Below, piece by piece: positions 54,246 through 63,036 of a stretch of 64,000 bases of DNA. Position 1 is the first letter of the stretch; every line of letters starts with the position of its first letter. The translations under genes and the position numbers were made by a program. The notes beneath the pieces are model-generated. The model had not been told where the DNA came from, searched no databases, and worked only from the letters and a program-made list of their open reading frames with translations. Source of the DNA: Pseudoflavonifractor phocaeensis (GTDB lineage: Bacteria > Bacillota > Clostridia > Oscillospirales > Oscillospiraceae); contig NZ_JACLZC010000003.1 of the NCBI RefSeq assembly GCF_016901735.1, positions 1 to 64,000 of the forward strand, given 5' to 3'.

Positions 54246-56831
54246 GTGGCAACAACAAATTCCAAAAAAAAGAAGGGACGGGGCGTGGTGGCCGCAATCG
54301 GTAAGGTCGTGGGCACCTTGCTGCTTGTTGGAATACTGACCTGTGCTTTCCTGGCCTGTTTTGCGGCAGTTTATATCAAAACCGTGATTCTGCCCGACGC
54401 CCATGTGGAAGCCCAGTCCTATTCCACCGCCCTGTCCAGCACGATTTATTATACCGACAAGACCACCGGACAGGCCGTGGAGCTGCAAAGCCTCTACGGC
54501 ACACAAAACCGGGTGTGGGTCTCCTTTGACGAGATCCCCCAATACCTGCGGGACGCCGCCGTGGCCATTGAGGACCAGCGCTTCTATACCCACAGCGGCG
54601 TGGACTGGATCCGCACGGCAAAGGGGGTGCTGAGCCTCTTTACCGGCGCCAAGATCGAGGGCGGCTCCACCATCACCCAGCAGCTGCTCAAAAACATGAC
54701 CACCTATGACGACGTAACGGTCAAACGCAAGATCCTGGAAATTTTCCGCGCCCTGGACTTTGACGCCAACCACGAAAAGGACGAGATTTTGGAGATGTAC
54801 CTCAACTACATCTACTTTGGCAAAAAGTGCTACGGCGTGGCCACGGCCTCCCAGTATTATTTCGGCAAGGATGTGGGGGAGCTGAGCCTGGCGGAGTGCG
54901 CCTCCCTCATCAGCATCACCAACAACCCCAGCGCCTATAATCCCTATGTCTATCCGGAGAACAACGCCTACCGGGCCAACCTTGTGCTGTACGCCATGCT
55001 GGAGCAGGGCAAGATCAGCCAGGCGGAATACGACCAGGCCAAGGCGCAGGTAGACGCCGGCCTGAACTTCACCCAGGGAGAGAGCGAGAGTGAAGCGGCC
55101 ACCAATATCCTGTCCTGGTATGAGGAGCAGGTGGTGTCCGATGTCATCGACGACCTGGTGGAAGAGCTGGGTTACTCCAATGAATTGGCCAGCAATATGG
55201 TTTACAGCGGCGGTCTGAAGATCTACGCCTGTGTGGACCCGGAGATCCAGGCCAAGGCGGAGGAGGTTTACGAAAACCGGGAAAACCTCCCCCTGGTGTC
55301 GGAGAGCGGACAGCAGATCCAATCGGCCATTGCCATCATCGACACGGAGGGCAATGTGGTGGCGCTGGTGGGCAGCATGGGGGAAAAGGAGGGCAACGCC
55401 CTTTACAACATGGCCTCCATGGCCCACCGGCAGCCCGGCTCCTCCATCAAGCCCCTGGCGGTGTACGCCCCCGCCATTGATACCGGCCTCATCACGCCAG
55501 CCACCACCTTTGACGACACGCCCGTCATGCGGCTGGGGGGGAGCAACTGGCCCTCCAACTCCTATGGCAAGTATTACGGCCTGATGGATGTGGCCGATGC
55601 GGTGAAGCAATCCTCCAACCCGGTGGCGGTGCGTGCCCTCCAGCTGCTGGGCCTGAGCAAATCCGCGGAATACCTGGAAGAGAATTTCCACATCACCACC
55701 CTGGAGGAGGACGATTATAACCAGCTGGGCAACCTGGCCTTGGGCGGTCTGAGCGACGGCGTCAGCGTGCTGGAGATGGCGGCGGCCTACTCGGTATTCC
55801 CCCGCAACGGCGTCTATGTGGAGCCCAGAACCTACAGCCGGGTGGAGAACGCCGACGGAGAGGTCATCCTGGACAATACCGCCAGCGAGCCGCAGACCGT
55901 GCTGAAGGAGACCACCGCCTGGTATATCAACGATATGCTCACCGACGTGGTGACCAAGAGCGGCGGCACCGGTACGGCGGCCAACTGGAGCGGCATGACC
56001 ATTGCCGGTAAGACCGGTTCCACCAACAGCAACAACGACCGCTGGTTTGTGGGCTATACCCCCTACTACACCGCCGCCGTCTGGACCGGTTATGAGACGC
56101 CGGAGCGCATCTATTACAGCGGCAGCAACCCGGCCATCACCCTCTGGAAGCTGGTCATGGAGCCCATCCACGAGGGACTGGAAAACAAGGAATTCGACCA
56201 GCCCTCCGGCCTTCAGAGCGTACAGGTTTGCGCCGACAGCGGCAAGCGGGCCACCAGCGCCTGCGCCAACGATCCCAGAGGAAGCCGTGTGACCACGGTC
56301 TATCTCTTTGCCGACGACATTCCCAGCGAGAGCTGCGACCTTCACCAGGAGGTGGAGGTGTGTACCGCCTGCCCGGTGGAGGGTGTGGAGGGCCTCTACC
56401 ATCTGGCCGGCGAATACTGCCCCAGAGGAACGGAAGAGGGGCTGGAATCCACCGTCAAGACCATCGCGGTGCTCAATTACAGCCGTGACGGCGGATACGG
56501 CGCCGACAGCGCCTATTTCCTCGGCTATCTGCAAGCCCAGGGAAGCTGTACGGTCCACACCGGCGAGGCGGTCACCCAGCCGGAGGAATACGACCCGGCC
56601 ACCTTTGATCCGGGGGACGAGGCAACCTGGCCCACCCAGGAGCAGTGGCCCGGCTTCAGCATTGAGGACGAGAGCACCTGGCCCGTGGTGACGGGGCCGG
56701 AGACGTCGGAGGAGCCCAACGGCGAGACGCCGGATGACGGCGGAGAAGGAGGAGGGGTCATCATCCTTCCTCCGGAGGCCGAGGGAGGGGACCATCCCCA
56801 CGGGGAGGAGCCCTCGATATTGCCGCAGTAA
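54246..56831 (+). CDS. Class A penicillin-binding protein (GT51 glycosyltransferase plus transpeptidase)
   Basis: 861 aa bifunctional peptidoglycan synthase. GTG start behind GGAGG. Basic cytoplasmic N-terminus, membrane helix (about 17-45), GT51 domain with EDQRFYTHSGVDW (catalytic Glu near 109) and GGSTITQQLLKN (about 139), then the transpeptidase with SSIK (about 399), SSN (about 457) and KTGST (about 589). The C-terminus adds a Cys-containing module (CTACPVEGVEGLYHLAGEYC) and a Pro/Glu/Trp-rich acidic tail with two copies of a D-E-x-TWP motif (DEATWPTQEQWPG, DESTWPVVTGP), probably a wall-spanning tail. Transcribed alone with a strong terminator. Confidence 0.97.
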   Translation: MATTNSKKKKGRGVVAAIGKVVGTLLLVGILTCAFLACFAAVYIKTVILPDAHVEAQSYSTALSSTIYYTDKTTGQAVELQSLYGTQNRVWVSFDEIPQYLRDAAVAIEDQRFYTHSGVDWIRTAKGVLSLFTGAKIEGGSTITQQLLKNMTTYDDVTVKRKILEIFRALDFDANHEKDEILEMYLNYIYFGKKCYGVATASQYYFGKDVGELSLAECASLISITNNPSAYNPYVYPENNAYRANLVLYAMLEQGKISQAEYDQAKAQVDAGLNFTQGESESEAATNILSWYEEQVVSDVIDDLVEELGYSNELASNMVYSGGLKIYACVDPEIQAKAEEVYENRENLPLVSESGQQIQSAIAIIDTEGNVVALVGSMGEKEGNALYNMASMAHRQPGSSIKPLAVYAPAIDTGLITPATTFDDTPVMRLGGSNWPSNSYGKYYGLMDVADAVKQSSNPVAVRALQLLGLSKSAEYLEENFHITTLEEDDYNQLGNLALGGLSDGVSVLEMAAAYSVFPRNGVYVEPRTYSRVENADGEVILDNTASEPQTVLKETTAWYINDMLTDVVTKSGGTGTAANWSGMTIAGKTGSTNSNNDRWFVGYTPYYTAAVWTGYETPERIYYSGSNPAITLWKLVMEPIHEGLENKEFDQPSGLQSVQVCADSGKRATSACANDPRGSRVTTVYLFADDIPSESCDLHQEVEVCTACPVEGVEGLYHLAGEYCPRGTEEGLESTVKTIAVLNYSRDGGYGADSAYFLGYLQAQGSCTVHTGEAVTQPEEYDPATFDPGDEATWPTQEQWPGFSIEDESTWPVVTGPETSEEPNGETPDDGGEGGGVIILPPEAEGGDHPHGEEPSILPQ

Positions 56832-56840
56832 AAACCATCC

Positions 56841-56876
56841 AGCGGGCGGTCCTGTACGGACCGCCCGCTCTTTTTT
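56841..56876 (+). terminator. Terminator of the class A PBP gene
   Basis: AGCGGGCGGTCC (56841-56852) pairs with GGACCGCCCGCT (56858-56869), then C and TTTTTT. Confidence 0.93.
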
Positions 56877-56880
56877 GCGC

Positions 56881-56917
56881 AAAAAAACCGCCGGGACCCG
56901 GATGGGGGCCCGGCGGT
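56881..56917 (-). terminator. Terminator of the DUF4914 gene
   Basis: ACCGCCGGG (56887-56895) pairs with CCCGGCGGT (56909-56917); on the minus strand seven T residues follow. Confidence 0.9.
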
Positions 56918-56937
56918 GATTGTTTGAAAAGCAGGTC

Positions 56938-58812
56938 TTACTCCAGACCCAGCGGAATGATGTCGCAGTATTCCTGCACGGAGCCGTTGCGCTTGAAGCA
57001 CTCCAGGATCTCCTTGCCCACCGGATGGAGCTCCTCCACGTCGTACACCGCCAGCTCCTTGGCGAAGAAATCGTAGAGGATCTGAGCGCCGGCATCATAG
57101 CCCTTGATGCCCAGGGTGTCCTGGGTCTCAGGCTGGAGGAATTCGTGGGAGATGTGCTGGCCGTCCACCTTCATCTCATTGAGGGCGTAGCCCACCAGGG
57201 GGCAGCGGGCGGGGACCAGGCGGTCCTTCTTCATGTTGACGCCGCCGCGGCGGGCCAGGTATTCGCGGGAGATCCACTCGGCGGCAAAGCCCACCTTCCA
57301 CACGCCGATATACTGGTTGGGGATAAGGACATAGCGGGTGGCGGGGCAGTTGATGATCTGCTCCAGCAGGAGGTTGGCCTGCCGGACCCGCTGGCCGGTG
57401 GCGAAGGGCCAGTAGGAGCCCACGCCCTCGCTGGCCAGGGCGCCGCCGCCGCTGATGCTGGGGTTCTTATAGCCGCGGGGGGCCACCAGACGCCACAGCC
57501 AGGCCACGGCGGGAGGCACGATGTGCATCAGGCCCATAATGCCGTAGGTGGGATGCTCGGCGGTGTTGGGAGGCATACGCACGCCGAAGCTGCGCACGTC
57601 CACGTCCACCGAGGACCACACGATATCGTGGATCATGCGGCGGGGGATGATGACACGGGGGTTGGGGCAGGGCTTGCCGTTGGAGTCCAGGGTGTGCTCC
57701 CAGGGCAGGCAGGTGGCGCGGGGGAAACCTTCAATGTTGAGGAAGAGGAGGGGCTCCTTGGTGTGGATGGCGATTTTCTCATACATGGGGTCGCAGCCGT
57801 AGGAGGTGATGCCGTCCACCCGGACGAACCAGCCGTCCTCGCCGTCGGCCAGGGAGAGCTTGCCGTTGTTCTTCTGGAGGGAGGGATGGCAGATGGCCAT
57901 ATCGTCGGTAACCGGCTCAATGGTACAGGTATCGCTCATGCTGATATAGCGCTCTTCGTGGGTCTGCGCGTTGACGCCCAGAAGCACGCGGCCGTCGCCG
58001 GCGCGCTGCACGTCCTGGAGCAGCTCGCTCTTGCCGCCGCCGGAGGCGCCCTCGTGCATCATGACCATCTCGTTTTCGTAGGGGGTGATGACCCGGGCGG
58101 CGGAGGCGTGGGCGGTGACCCAGCCCTCCTGCTCGCCGATGTCCAGCAGGACGCTGTAAATGCCCTTCTTGGCGGAGGGGCCGGGATACAGGTTGTAGGC
58201 GAAGATCTCGTGGAGATCGGCGCGGCGGCGGTGGACGCAGACCTGCTTGCCGTCAAAGTGGGTGTGACGGAAGGGGGGCGCGGCGTAGATCACCGAACGG
58301 GGGGTGAAGTGGTCCACGTTCTTGACCTCCACAAAGGCCTGAAGCTGGGCCAGGGCGAAGGCGAAGAAGGCGGCGTTGCGGGGGCAGAGCAGCACGGAGT
58401 CATAGCCGTGCTGATAGCCGCCGGCCTTGAAGGGGACCAGAATGAGCTCCTGGCGGGTGAGCCAGCGGAGGGTCTCATGGCGGAGGGTGTCGAAGGGATA
58501 GCCGTAGACATCCTCAAAGCGGGGCTTATCGGAGGGCAGGTCGTCGGCAATGCGCATGCTGTCGGGATCGCGGCGGCGCATGTAGTCCTCGGGATAGTTG
58601 ACGGCGGCGCCGTTTTTGCAGCGGACCACGTCGGCCTCTTTGACCATCTTGCCGTTGACCTCGTAGAGGACCTCGATCCGGTCGGTGTACTCGTTGCCGA
58701 AGATGAGCTCAAAGAGCACCTCTTTGCTCTCGGGGATGATGACGCTGGGGCTGTTGTAGATGACAGCCTCGACCTCCTTGGGAAGGGAGAATTTTTCAAA
58801 CAAAATGTTCAT
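56938..58812 (-). CDS. DUF4914 protein with PEP-carboxykinase-like P-loop
   Basis: 624 aa cytosolic protein. A P-loop GASGGGKSELL (about 255-265) resembles the kinase-1a motif of PEP carboxykinase (GxSGTGKT), and VMMHEGASGGGK plus GEDGWFVRVDG echo that fold, but the C-terminal half (MGLMHIVPPAVAWLWRLVAP, GGALASEGVGSYWPFATGQR) matches DUF4914, whose function is not known. A nucleotide-dependent role on an organic acid or protein is possible; I do not assign a reaction. GAGAGGTCCGCCT precedes the ATG. Its promoter is at 58881-58910. Confidence 0.85.
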   Translation of the reverse strand: MNILFEKFSLPKEVEAVIYNSPSVIIPESKEVLFELIFGNEYTDRIEVLYEVNGKMVKEADVVRCKNGAAVNYPEDYMRRRDPDSMRIADDLPSDKPRFEDVYGYPFDTLRHETLRWLTRQELILVPFKAGGYQHGYDSVLLCPRNAAFFAFALAQLQAFVEVKNVDHFTPRSVIYAAPPFRHTHFDGKQVCVHRRRADLHEIFAYNLYPGPSAKKGIYSVLLDIGEQEGWVTAHASAARVITPYENEMVMMHEGASGGGKSELLQDVQRAGDGRVLLGVNAQTHEERYISMSDTCTIEPVTDDMAICHPSLQKNNGKLSLADGEDGWFVRVDGITSYGCDPMYEKIAIHTKEPLLFLNIEGFPRATCLPWEHTLDSNGKPCPNPRVIIPRRMIHDIVWSSVDVDVRSFGVRMPPNTAEHPTYGIMGLMHIVPPAVAWLWRLVAPRGYKNPSISGGGALASEGVGSYWPFATGQRVRQANLLLEQIINCPATRYVLIPNQYIGVWKVGFAAEWISREYLARRGGVNMKKDRLVPARCPLVGYALNEMKVDGQHISHEFLQPETQDTLGIKGYDAGAQILYDFFAKELAVYDVEELHPVGKEILECFKRNGSVQEYCDIIPLGLE

Positions 58813-58880
58813 AGGCGGACCTCTCTTTCTGCATGCTGTGGGCCTTGAGGTTCAAAATACAGACAGCGCATTTGCAAACA

Positions 58881-58910
58881 TTGTACTATAAAAGCGCAAT
58901 GCTTGTCAAT
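58881..58910 (-). promoter_or_regulatory. Promoter of the DUF4914 gene
   Basis: Minus-strand TTGACA (58910-58905), 18 bases, TACAAT (58886-58881). A second TTGACA-like hexamer lies just upstream. The rest of 58911-59223 is AT-rich with ATTTCGAAAT-type short palindromes and no supported gene. Confidence 0.75.
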
Positions 58911-59223
58911 CTTTTGTCAAGGAATGACACGGTTGATTTGAGATACGCAGAAGGGAATCCTGCATTTTTGGAGTTTGGAGCGGGAGAACAGGGGGAGAAG
59001 GCGGAGGAGAAAGCCGTTATTTCGAAATTTGAAATATAGGCAAAGCGGGGGAAAAGAAACATAAATACTTTAGAAAAGCGGGCGAATATGAGCGGGAAAA
59101 TTTTAACGGTAAAAATGCAAGTTTGCGAAGGAAAAAATTCGTTTTGAAAGGGCGTGGGGAGCCGGTTGTGGGCATTGCGCAAAAGGACGGACCTGGCGGG
59201 GGAAAAAACGGCGGAATTTACAA

Positions 59224-59251
59224 TTGCAAATGAAAGCGCCGGCCTTATAAT
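59224..59251 (+). promoter_or_regulatory. Promoter of the MATE gene
   Basis: TTGCAA (59224-59229), 16 bases, TATAAT (59246-59251), 40 bases before the start codon. Confidence 0.75.
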
Positions 59252-59290
59252 AATCTCTGTTTCAAAACGAGAGAGAGGGGGACGGAGGGG

Positions 59291-60658
59291 ATGGAGAAAT
59301 GTATGCCCCGGCCGGCGGCGCGTCCGGCGGGAGGGAACCGGATTCTGACGCTGACCTGGCCGATTTTTGTGGAGCTGCTGCTTCAGATGCTGGTGGGCAA
59401 CGCCGACCAGATCATGGTAGGGTGGCGGGACCCCAACGGCGTGGGGGCCATCGGCAACGCCAACCAGATCACCAACCTGGTGCTGCTGGTCTTTTCGGTG
59501 GTGTGTACCGCCGCCATGATTTTGATTTCCCAGTATCTGGGCGCGGAGGACACCCGGCAGGTAAAGCGGACCTATGCCGCGGCGCTGCTGCTCAACGTGC
59601 TGTTCGGCGTGGCGGTGAGCGCCATTCTGATCGGCTTTTGTCCGGTGATCTTCCGGATGATGGGGGTCCACGCGGAGATTTTTGAGGAGACCTGTCTCTA
59701 TATGCGCATCATCGGCGGGGGAATGGTATTCCAGGCGGTCTATCTCACCTATACCGCCTTTTTCCGCTCCAGCCAGATGATGAAGGAGACCATGGCGCTC
59801 TCGGTGGGAATGAACTGTCTGAATATTTTGGGCAATTACATGCTCATCAACGGGCTGGGACCCGTTCCGGCCCTGGGGGTGGCGGGGGCGGCTCTGTCCA
59901 GCGACCTGTCCCGGCTGGTTGGCGTGGCAGCCATCGCGGTGCTGTTCCGCAAAAAATTCGGCCCGGTGCTGTCGGCGGACCATCTGCGCCCCTTCCCCTG
60001 GGGCCAGTTCCGGCGGCTGCTGTCCATCGGTCTGCCCACCGGCGGAGAGTCCCTCTCCTATAATGGTTCCCAGATCTGTATTCAGTCCATCTGCAATCTG
60101 TTCGCCGCCTTTGTGGTGAATACCCGGGTCTATGCCAATATCTTTGCCAATGTGACCTATCTGTTCGGCTCGGCGCTGTCCCAGGCCTGCCAGGTGGTGA
60201 CCGCCCGGCTGATGGGGGCGGGAGAGGCGGAGCAGACCGACCGGAACGTCCGGCGCTCTCTGGCCATGGCGCTGGGGGTATCCGGGGTGCTGTCGGTGCT
60301 GCTGTGCGTGTTCTGCCAGCCGGTCTACCGCCTGTTCACCAGCGACCCGGATATTCTGCGTCTGGCGCAGATCATCATGCTCATTGAGATCCCCCTTGAG
60401 CTGGGGCGGGCGGTGAATATGGTGATGTGCCGCGCCCTCCAGGCCTGTGGGGACATCCGGTTTCCCATCGCCATCTGCATCATTCACGCCTGGCTGGTGG
60501 CGGTGGGAGGCGGCTACGTGCTGGGCGTGGTGTTTGAGATGGGCCTGCCCGGGCTGTGGATCTCCATGGCCTGTGACGAGTGCATCCGGGCGCTGCTCTT
60601 TTTGTGGCGGTGGCGCCAGGGCGGCTGGCGGACCCGTTCCCTGGTGAGGGGAAAATAA
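59291..60658 (+). CDS. MATE-family multidrug/metabolite exporter
   Basis: 455 aa, twelve membrane helices in two homologous halves. The N-half starts LTWPIFVELLLQMLVGNADQ with ISQYLGAEDTRQVKRTY; the C-half has GLPTGGESLSYNGSQICIQS and the internal-repeat ALSQACQVVTARLMGAGEAE, a typical MATE loop. Na+ or H+ antiport of cationic compounds is the family role; substrate unknown. ATG 59291 follows GAGGGGGA; an in-frame ATG at 59303 is an alternative. Stands alone between the divergent DUF4914 gene and yceD. Confidence 0.94.
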   Translation: MEKCMPRPAARPAGGNRILTLTWPIFVELLLQMLVGNADQIMVGWRDPNGVGAIGNANQITNLVLLVFSVVCTAAMILISQYLGAEDTRQVKRTYAAALLLNVLFGVAVSAILIGFCPVIFRMMGVHAEIFEETCLYMRIIGGGMVFQAVYLTYTAFFRSSQMMKETMALSVGMNCLNILGNYMLINGLGPVPALGVAGAALSSDLSRLVGVAAIAVLFRKKFGPVLSADHLRPFPWGQFRRLLSIGLPTGGESLSYNGSQICIQSICNLFAAFVVNTRVYANIFANVTYLFGSALSQACQVVTARLMGAGEAEQTDRNVRRSLAMALGVSGVLSVLLCVFCQPVYRLFTSDPDILRLAQIIMLIEIPLELGRAVNMVMCRALQACGDIRFPIAICIIHAWLVAVGGGYVLGVVFEMGLPGLWISMACDECIRALLFLWRWRQGGWRTRSLVRGK

Positions 60659-60695
60659 GAAAAACGAAAAAATACAAAAATCCCGCAAAAAAGAT

Positions 60696-60724
60696 TTGAC
60701 ATGGGAGAAGATTATATGTATAAT
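60696..60724 (+). promoter_or_regulatory. Consensus promoter of yceD-rpmF
   Basis: TTGACA (60696-60701), 17 bases, TATAAT (60719-60724): perfect sigma-A match. Confidence 0.92.
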
Positions 60725-60753
60725 ACCATCTGTGACATTGTGAGAGGTGTATT

Positions 60754-61257
60754 ATGCGTCTGAATCTCCGTAGCATTCTTACCGTACCGGGTGCCAAGCT
60801 GCCCTTTTCCTTTGAAATGGACCTGTCTGACCTGGACTTTTTTGGGGAAAAGCCCTTAAAAAATCCGGTCCGGGTGAAAGGCGAGGTGCGCAACATGGCG
60901 GGCGCCCTGCTGCTGACCGGCAGCGCCTCCACAGTGCTGGACGTGATTTGCGACCGGTGCTTAAAGCCCTTTTCGGAGGAGATGGAGGTGCCGGTGGAGA
61001 CGCTGGTGGCCGAGTCGGTGGAGAACGCCGACAGCGACGAGGGAGACGAGATCGTCCTTTTGGAGGACGGCGAGATCGACCTGGACGAGGTATTTGAAAC
61101 CGCCGTCGTACTGGCCATGGATGTCAAGCACGTCTGTTCAGAGGACTGCAAGGGACTGTGTCCCGGCTGCGGCGTCAATCTGAACGAAGAAGCCTGCAAA
61201 TGCAAGCCTGAACCCGATCCACGTTTTGCTGCCCTCGCGCAGCTGTTGGATAAATGA
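60754..61257 (+). CDS. yceD: YceD/DUF177 protein (large ribosomal RNA accumulation protein)
   Basis: 167 aa. The central CDRCLKPFSEEMEVPVETLV and the C-terminal cysteine cluster CSEDCKGLCPGCGVNLNE are the DUF177 signature. YceD proteins act in 23S rRNA processing or large-subunit assembly and almost always precede rpmF, as here (47 bases). AGAGGTG is the ribosome site. Confidence 0.95.
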   Translation: MRLNLRSILTVPGAKLPFSFEMDLSDLDFFGEKPLKNPVRVKGEVRNMAGALLLTGSASTVLDVICDRCLKPFSEEMEVPVETLVAESVENADSDEGDEIVLLEDGEIDLDEVFETAVVLAMDVKHVCSEDCKGLCPGCGVNLNEEACKCKPEPDPRFAALAQLLDK

Positions 61258-61304
61258 GAAATCCCATTGCCCGGCCAGGGCATTGACCTAAGGAGGTGTC
61301 ATAA

Positions 61305-61496
61305 ATGGCAGTCCCTAAGAGTAAAGTGTCCAAGCAGCGTCGGAATAAGCGGCGTAGCTCCGTGTGGAAGCTGGAGACCCCCAGCGTTACCACCTGCCCC
61401 AAGTGCGGCGCGTTCCGCCTCCCGCACCGGATGTGCAAGTCCTGCCTGAGCTACAACGGTCATGAGTTCGGCAAGACCGAGGCCGCGGCGAAGTAA
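61305..61496 (+). CDS. rpmF: 50S ribosomal protein L32
   Basis: 63 aa. The N-terminus MAVPKSKVSKQRRNKRRS and the zinc-ribbon CPKCGAFRLPHRMCKSC (four Cys, the zinc-binding form of L32) are diagnostic. AAGGAGGTG precedes the ATG. Co-transcribed with yceD; a terminator follows at 61517. Confidence 0.98.
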   Translation: MAVPKSKVSKQRRNKRRSSVWKLETPSVTTCPKCGAFRLPHRMCKSCLSYNGHEFGKTEAAAK

Positions 61497-61516
61497 ATAG
61501 CCTGGAACTGGAAAGA

Positions 61517-61549
61517 AGAGAGGGGATAGAACGTCCCCTCTTTCTTTTT
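61517..61549 (+). terminator. Terminator after rpmF
   Basis: AGAGAGGGG (61517-61525) pairs with CCCCTCTTT (61535-61543; one G-T), then CTTTTTG. Confidence 0.8.
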
Positions 61550-61616
61550 GCCCGGAGATGGGTTACAATGAGACAAGCAGCCGCCGGACCGGGCGGCAAA
61601 GTGAGGAGGAGCGGCA

Positions 61617-62999
61617 GTGAGCCTGACCAAGATCCGGAGGGTGGACCATGGCAGTCCGGCCCAGCGGGCCGGGGTCCGTCCGGGCGACACCCTGACCCAT
61701 GTGAACGGCCATCCCATTGTGGATGTGCTGGACTATAAATTCCATACCTACGACCCCCGGCTGATGCTGGACCTGACCGACGAGACCGGCCGGAAGCGGA
61801 CCGTCCGGGTGCGCAAGGCGGAGGGGGAGGATTTGGGACTGGAGTTTGAGACCTATCTCATGGACCGGGCCCGCTCCTGCGCCAACAACTGTATTTTCTG
61901 CTTTGTGGACCAGATGCCGCCTGGGATGCGGGACACCCTTTATTTTAAGGATGACGACGCCCGGCTGTCCTTTCTCATGGGCAATTATATTACCCTTACC
62001 AACCTCTCTCCCCGGGAGATCCAGCGGATCATCGACCTGCGCATCAGCCCCATCAATATTTCGGTCCACGCCACCGACCCGGAGCTGCGCACCGCCATGC
62101 TGAAAAACAAGCGGGCGGGGGAGTGCCTGGAGGTGATGGAGCGCCTGGCGGCGGCGGGGATCACCATGAACTGTCAGATCGTCTCCTGTCCCGGCATCAA
62201 CGACGGCCCGGCGCTGGACCGGACGCTGCGCGACCTCTCCGCCCTCTATCCGGCGGTGGACAGCGTGGCCATCGTGCCCGTGGGAGTCACCCGCTTCCGG
62301 GAGGGACTCTGCCATATCGAACCCTACACGCCGGAGCAGGCGGCGGGGGTCATTGACCAGGTGGAGGCCTTCGGCCGGGCATTTTTCGCCCAAAAGGGGA
62401 CGACTTTGGCCTGGTGCTCCGATGAGTTCTATCTCATTGCCGGCCGGGAGCTGCCGGAAAAGGGGTATTATGAGGAGATGGCCCAGCTGGAAAACGGCGT
62501 GGGAATGCTGCGCCTTCTGCTGCGCCAGGCGGAGCTGGCCCTGGAGGAGGTGCCGGACTGTGCGCCTACGCCCTTCTCCGTTGCCACGGGTGTGTCCGCC
62601 GCGCCCTTTGTGGAGAAGATCGTTGACATGGTCGGGGCAAAATGTGATACAATAAAAGGGAATGTATACCCCATCCGCAACCGCTTTTTCGGGGAGACCA
62701 TCACGGTGTCCGGGCTCATTACCGGACAGGATCTGATGAAGCAGCTGAAGGGCAGGGACCTGGGGGCCCGTCTGCTCCTTCCGTCCAACATGCTGCGGGC
62801 CGGAGAGCGGGTCTTTCTGGACGACGTGACGGTGGAGCAGCTGGAGGAGGCGTTGGGGGTGCCGGTGCTGCCGGTGGAGGCCGAAAGCGGCTATGACCTG
62901 GTGGACGCCATGCTGGGCCTTTTGGAGCCGGAGGACGGGGAAGCCGTCCTGCCGCCGGAAAGAGAATATTACCGCTATAATCCGGGAGCACGGCCCTGA
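61617..62999 (+). CDS. DUF512 radical-SAM-like protein with PDZ domain
   Basis: 460 aa. GTG start behind AGGAGG. An N-terminal PDZ-like domain ([20 protein letters not shown]) is followed by a radical-SAM core with C88-x3-C92-x2-C95 (SCANNCIFC) for the 4Fe-4S cluster, and by the DUF512 region ([37 protein letters not shown]). Widespread in Clostridia and usually just upstream of der, as here; the reaction is unknown. Confidence 0.93.
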   Translation: MSLTKIRRVDHGSPAQRAGVRPGDTLTHVNGHPIVDVLDYKFHTYDPRLMLDLTDETGRKRTVRVRKAEGEDLGLEFETYLMDRARSCANNCIFCFVDQMPPGMRDTLYFKDDDARLSFLMGNYITLTNLSPREIQRIIDLRISPINISVHATDPELRTAMLKNKRAGECLEVMERLAAAGITMNCQIVSCPGINDGPALDRTLRDLSALYPAVDSVAIVPVGVTRFREGLCHIEPYTPEQAAGVIDQVEAFGRAFFAQKGTTLAWCSDEFYLIAGRELPEKGYYEEMAQLENGVGMLRLLLRQAELALEEVPDCAPTPFSVATGVSAAPFVEKIVDMVGAKCDTIKGNVYPIRNRFFGETITVSGLITGQDLMKQLKGRDLGARLLLPSNMLRAGERVFLDDVTVEQLEEALGVPVLPVEAESGYDLVDAMLGLLEPEDGEAVLPPEREYYRYNPGARP

Positions 63000-63036
63000 G
63001 CGGCCCGGGGCTCCGAAAGAAAAGAGAGTGATACCA

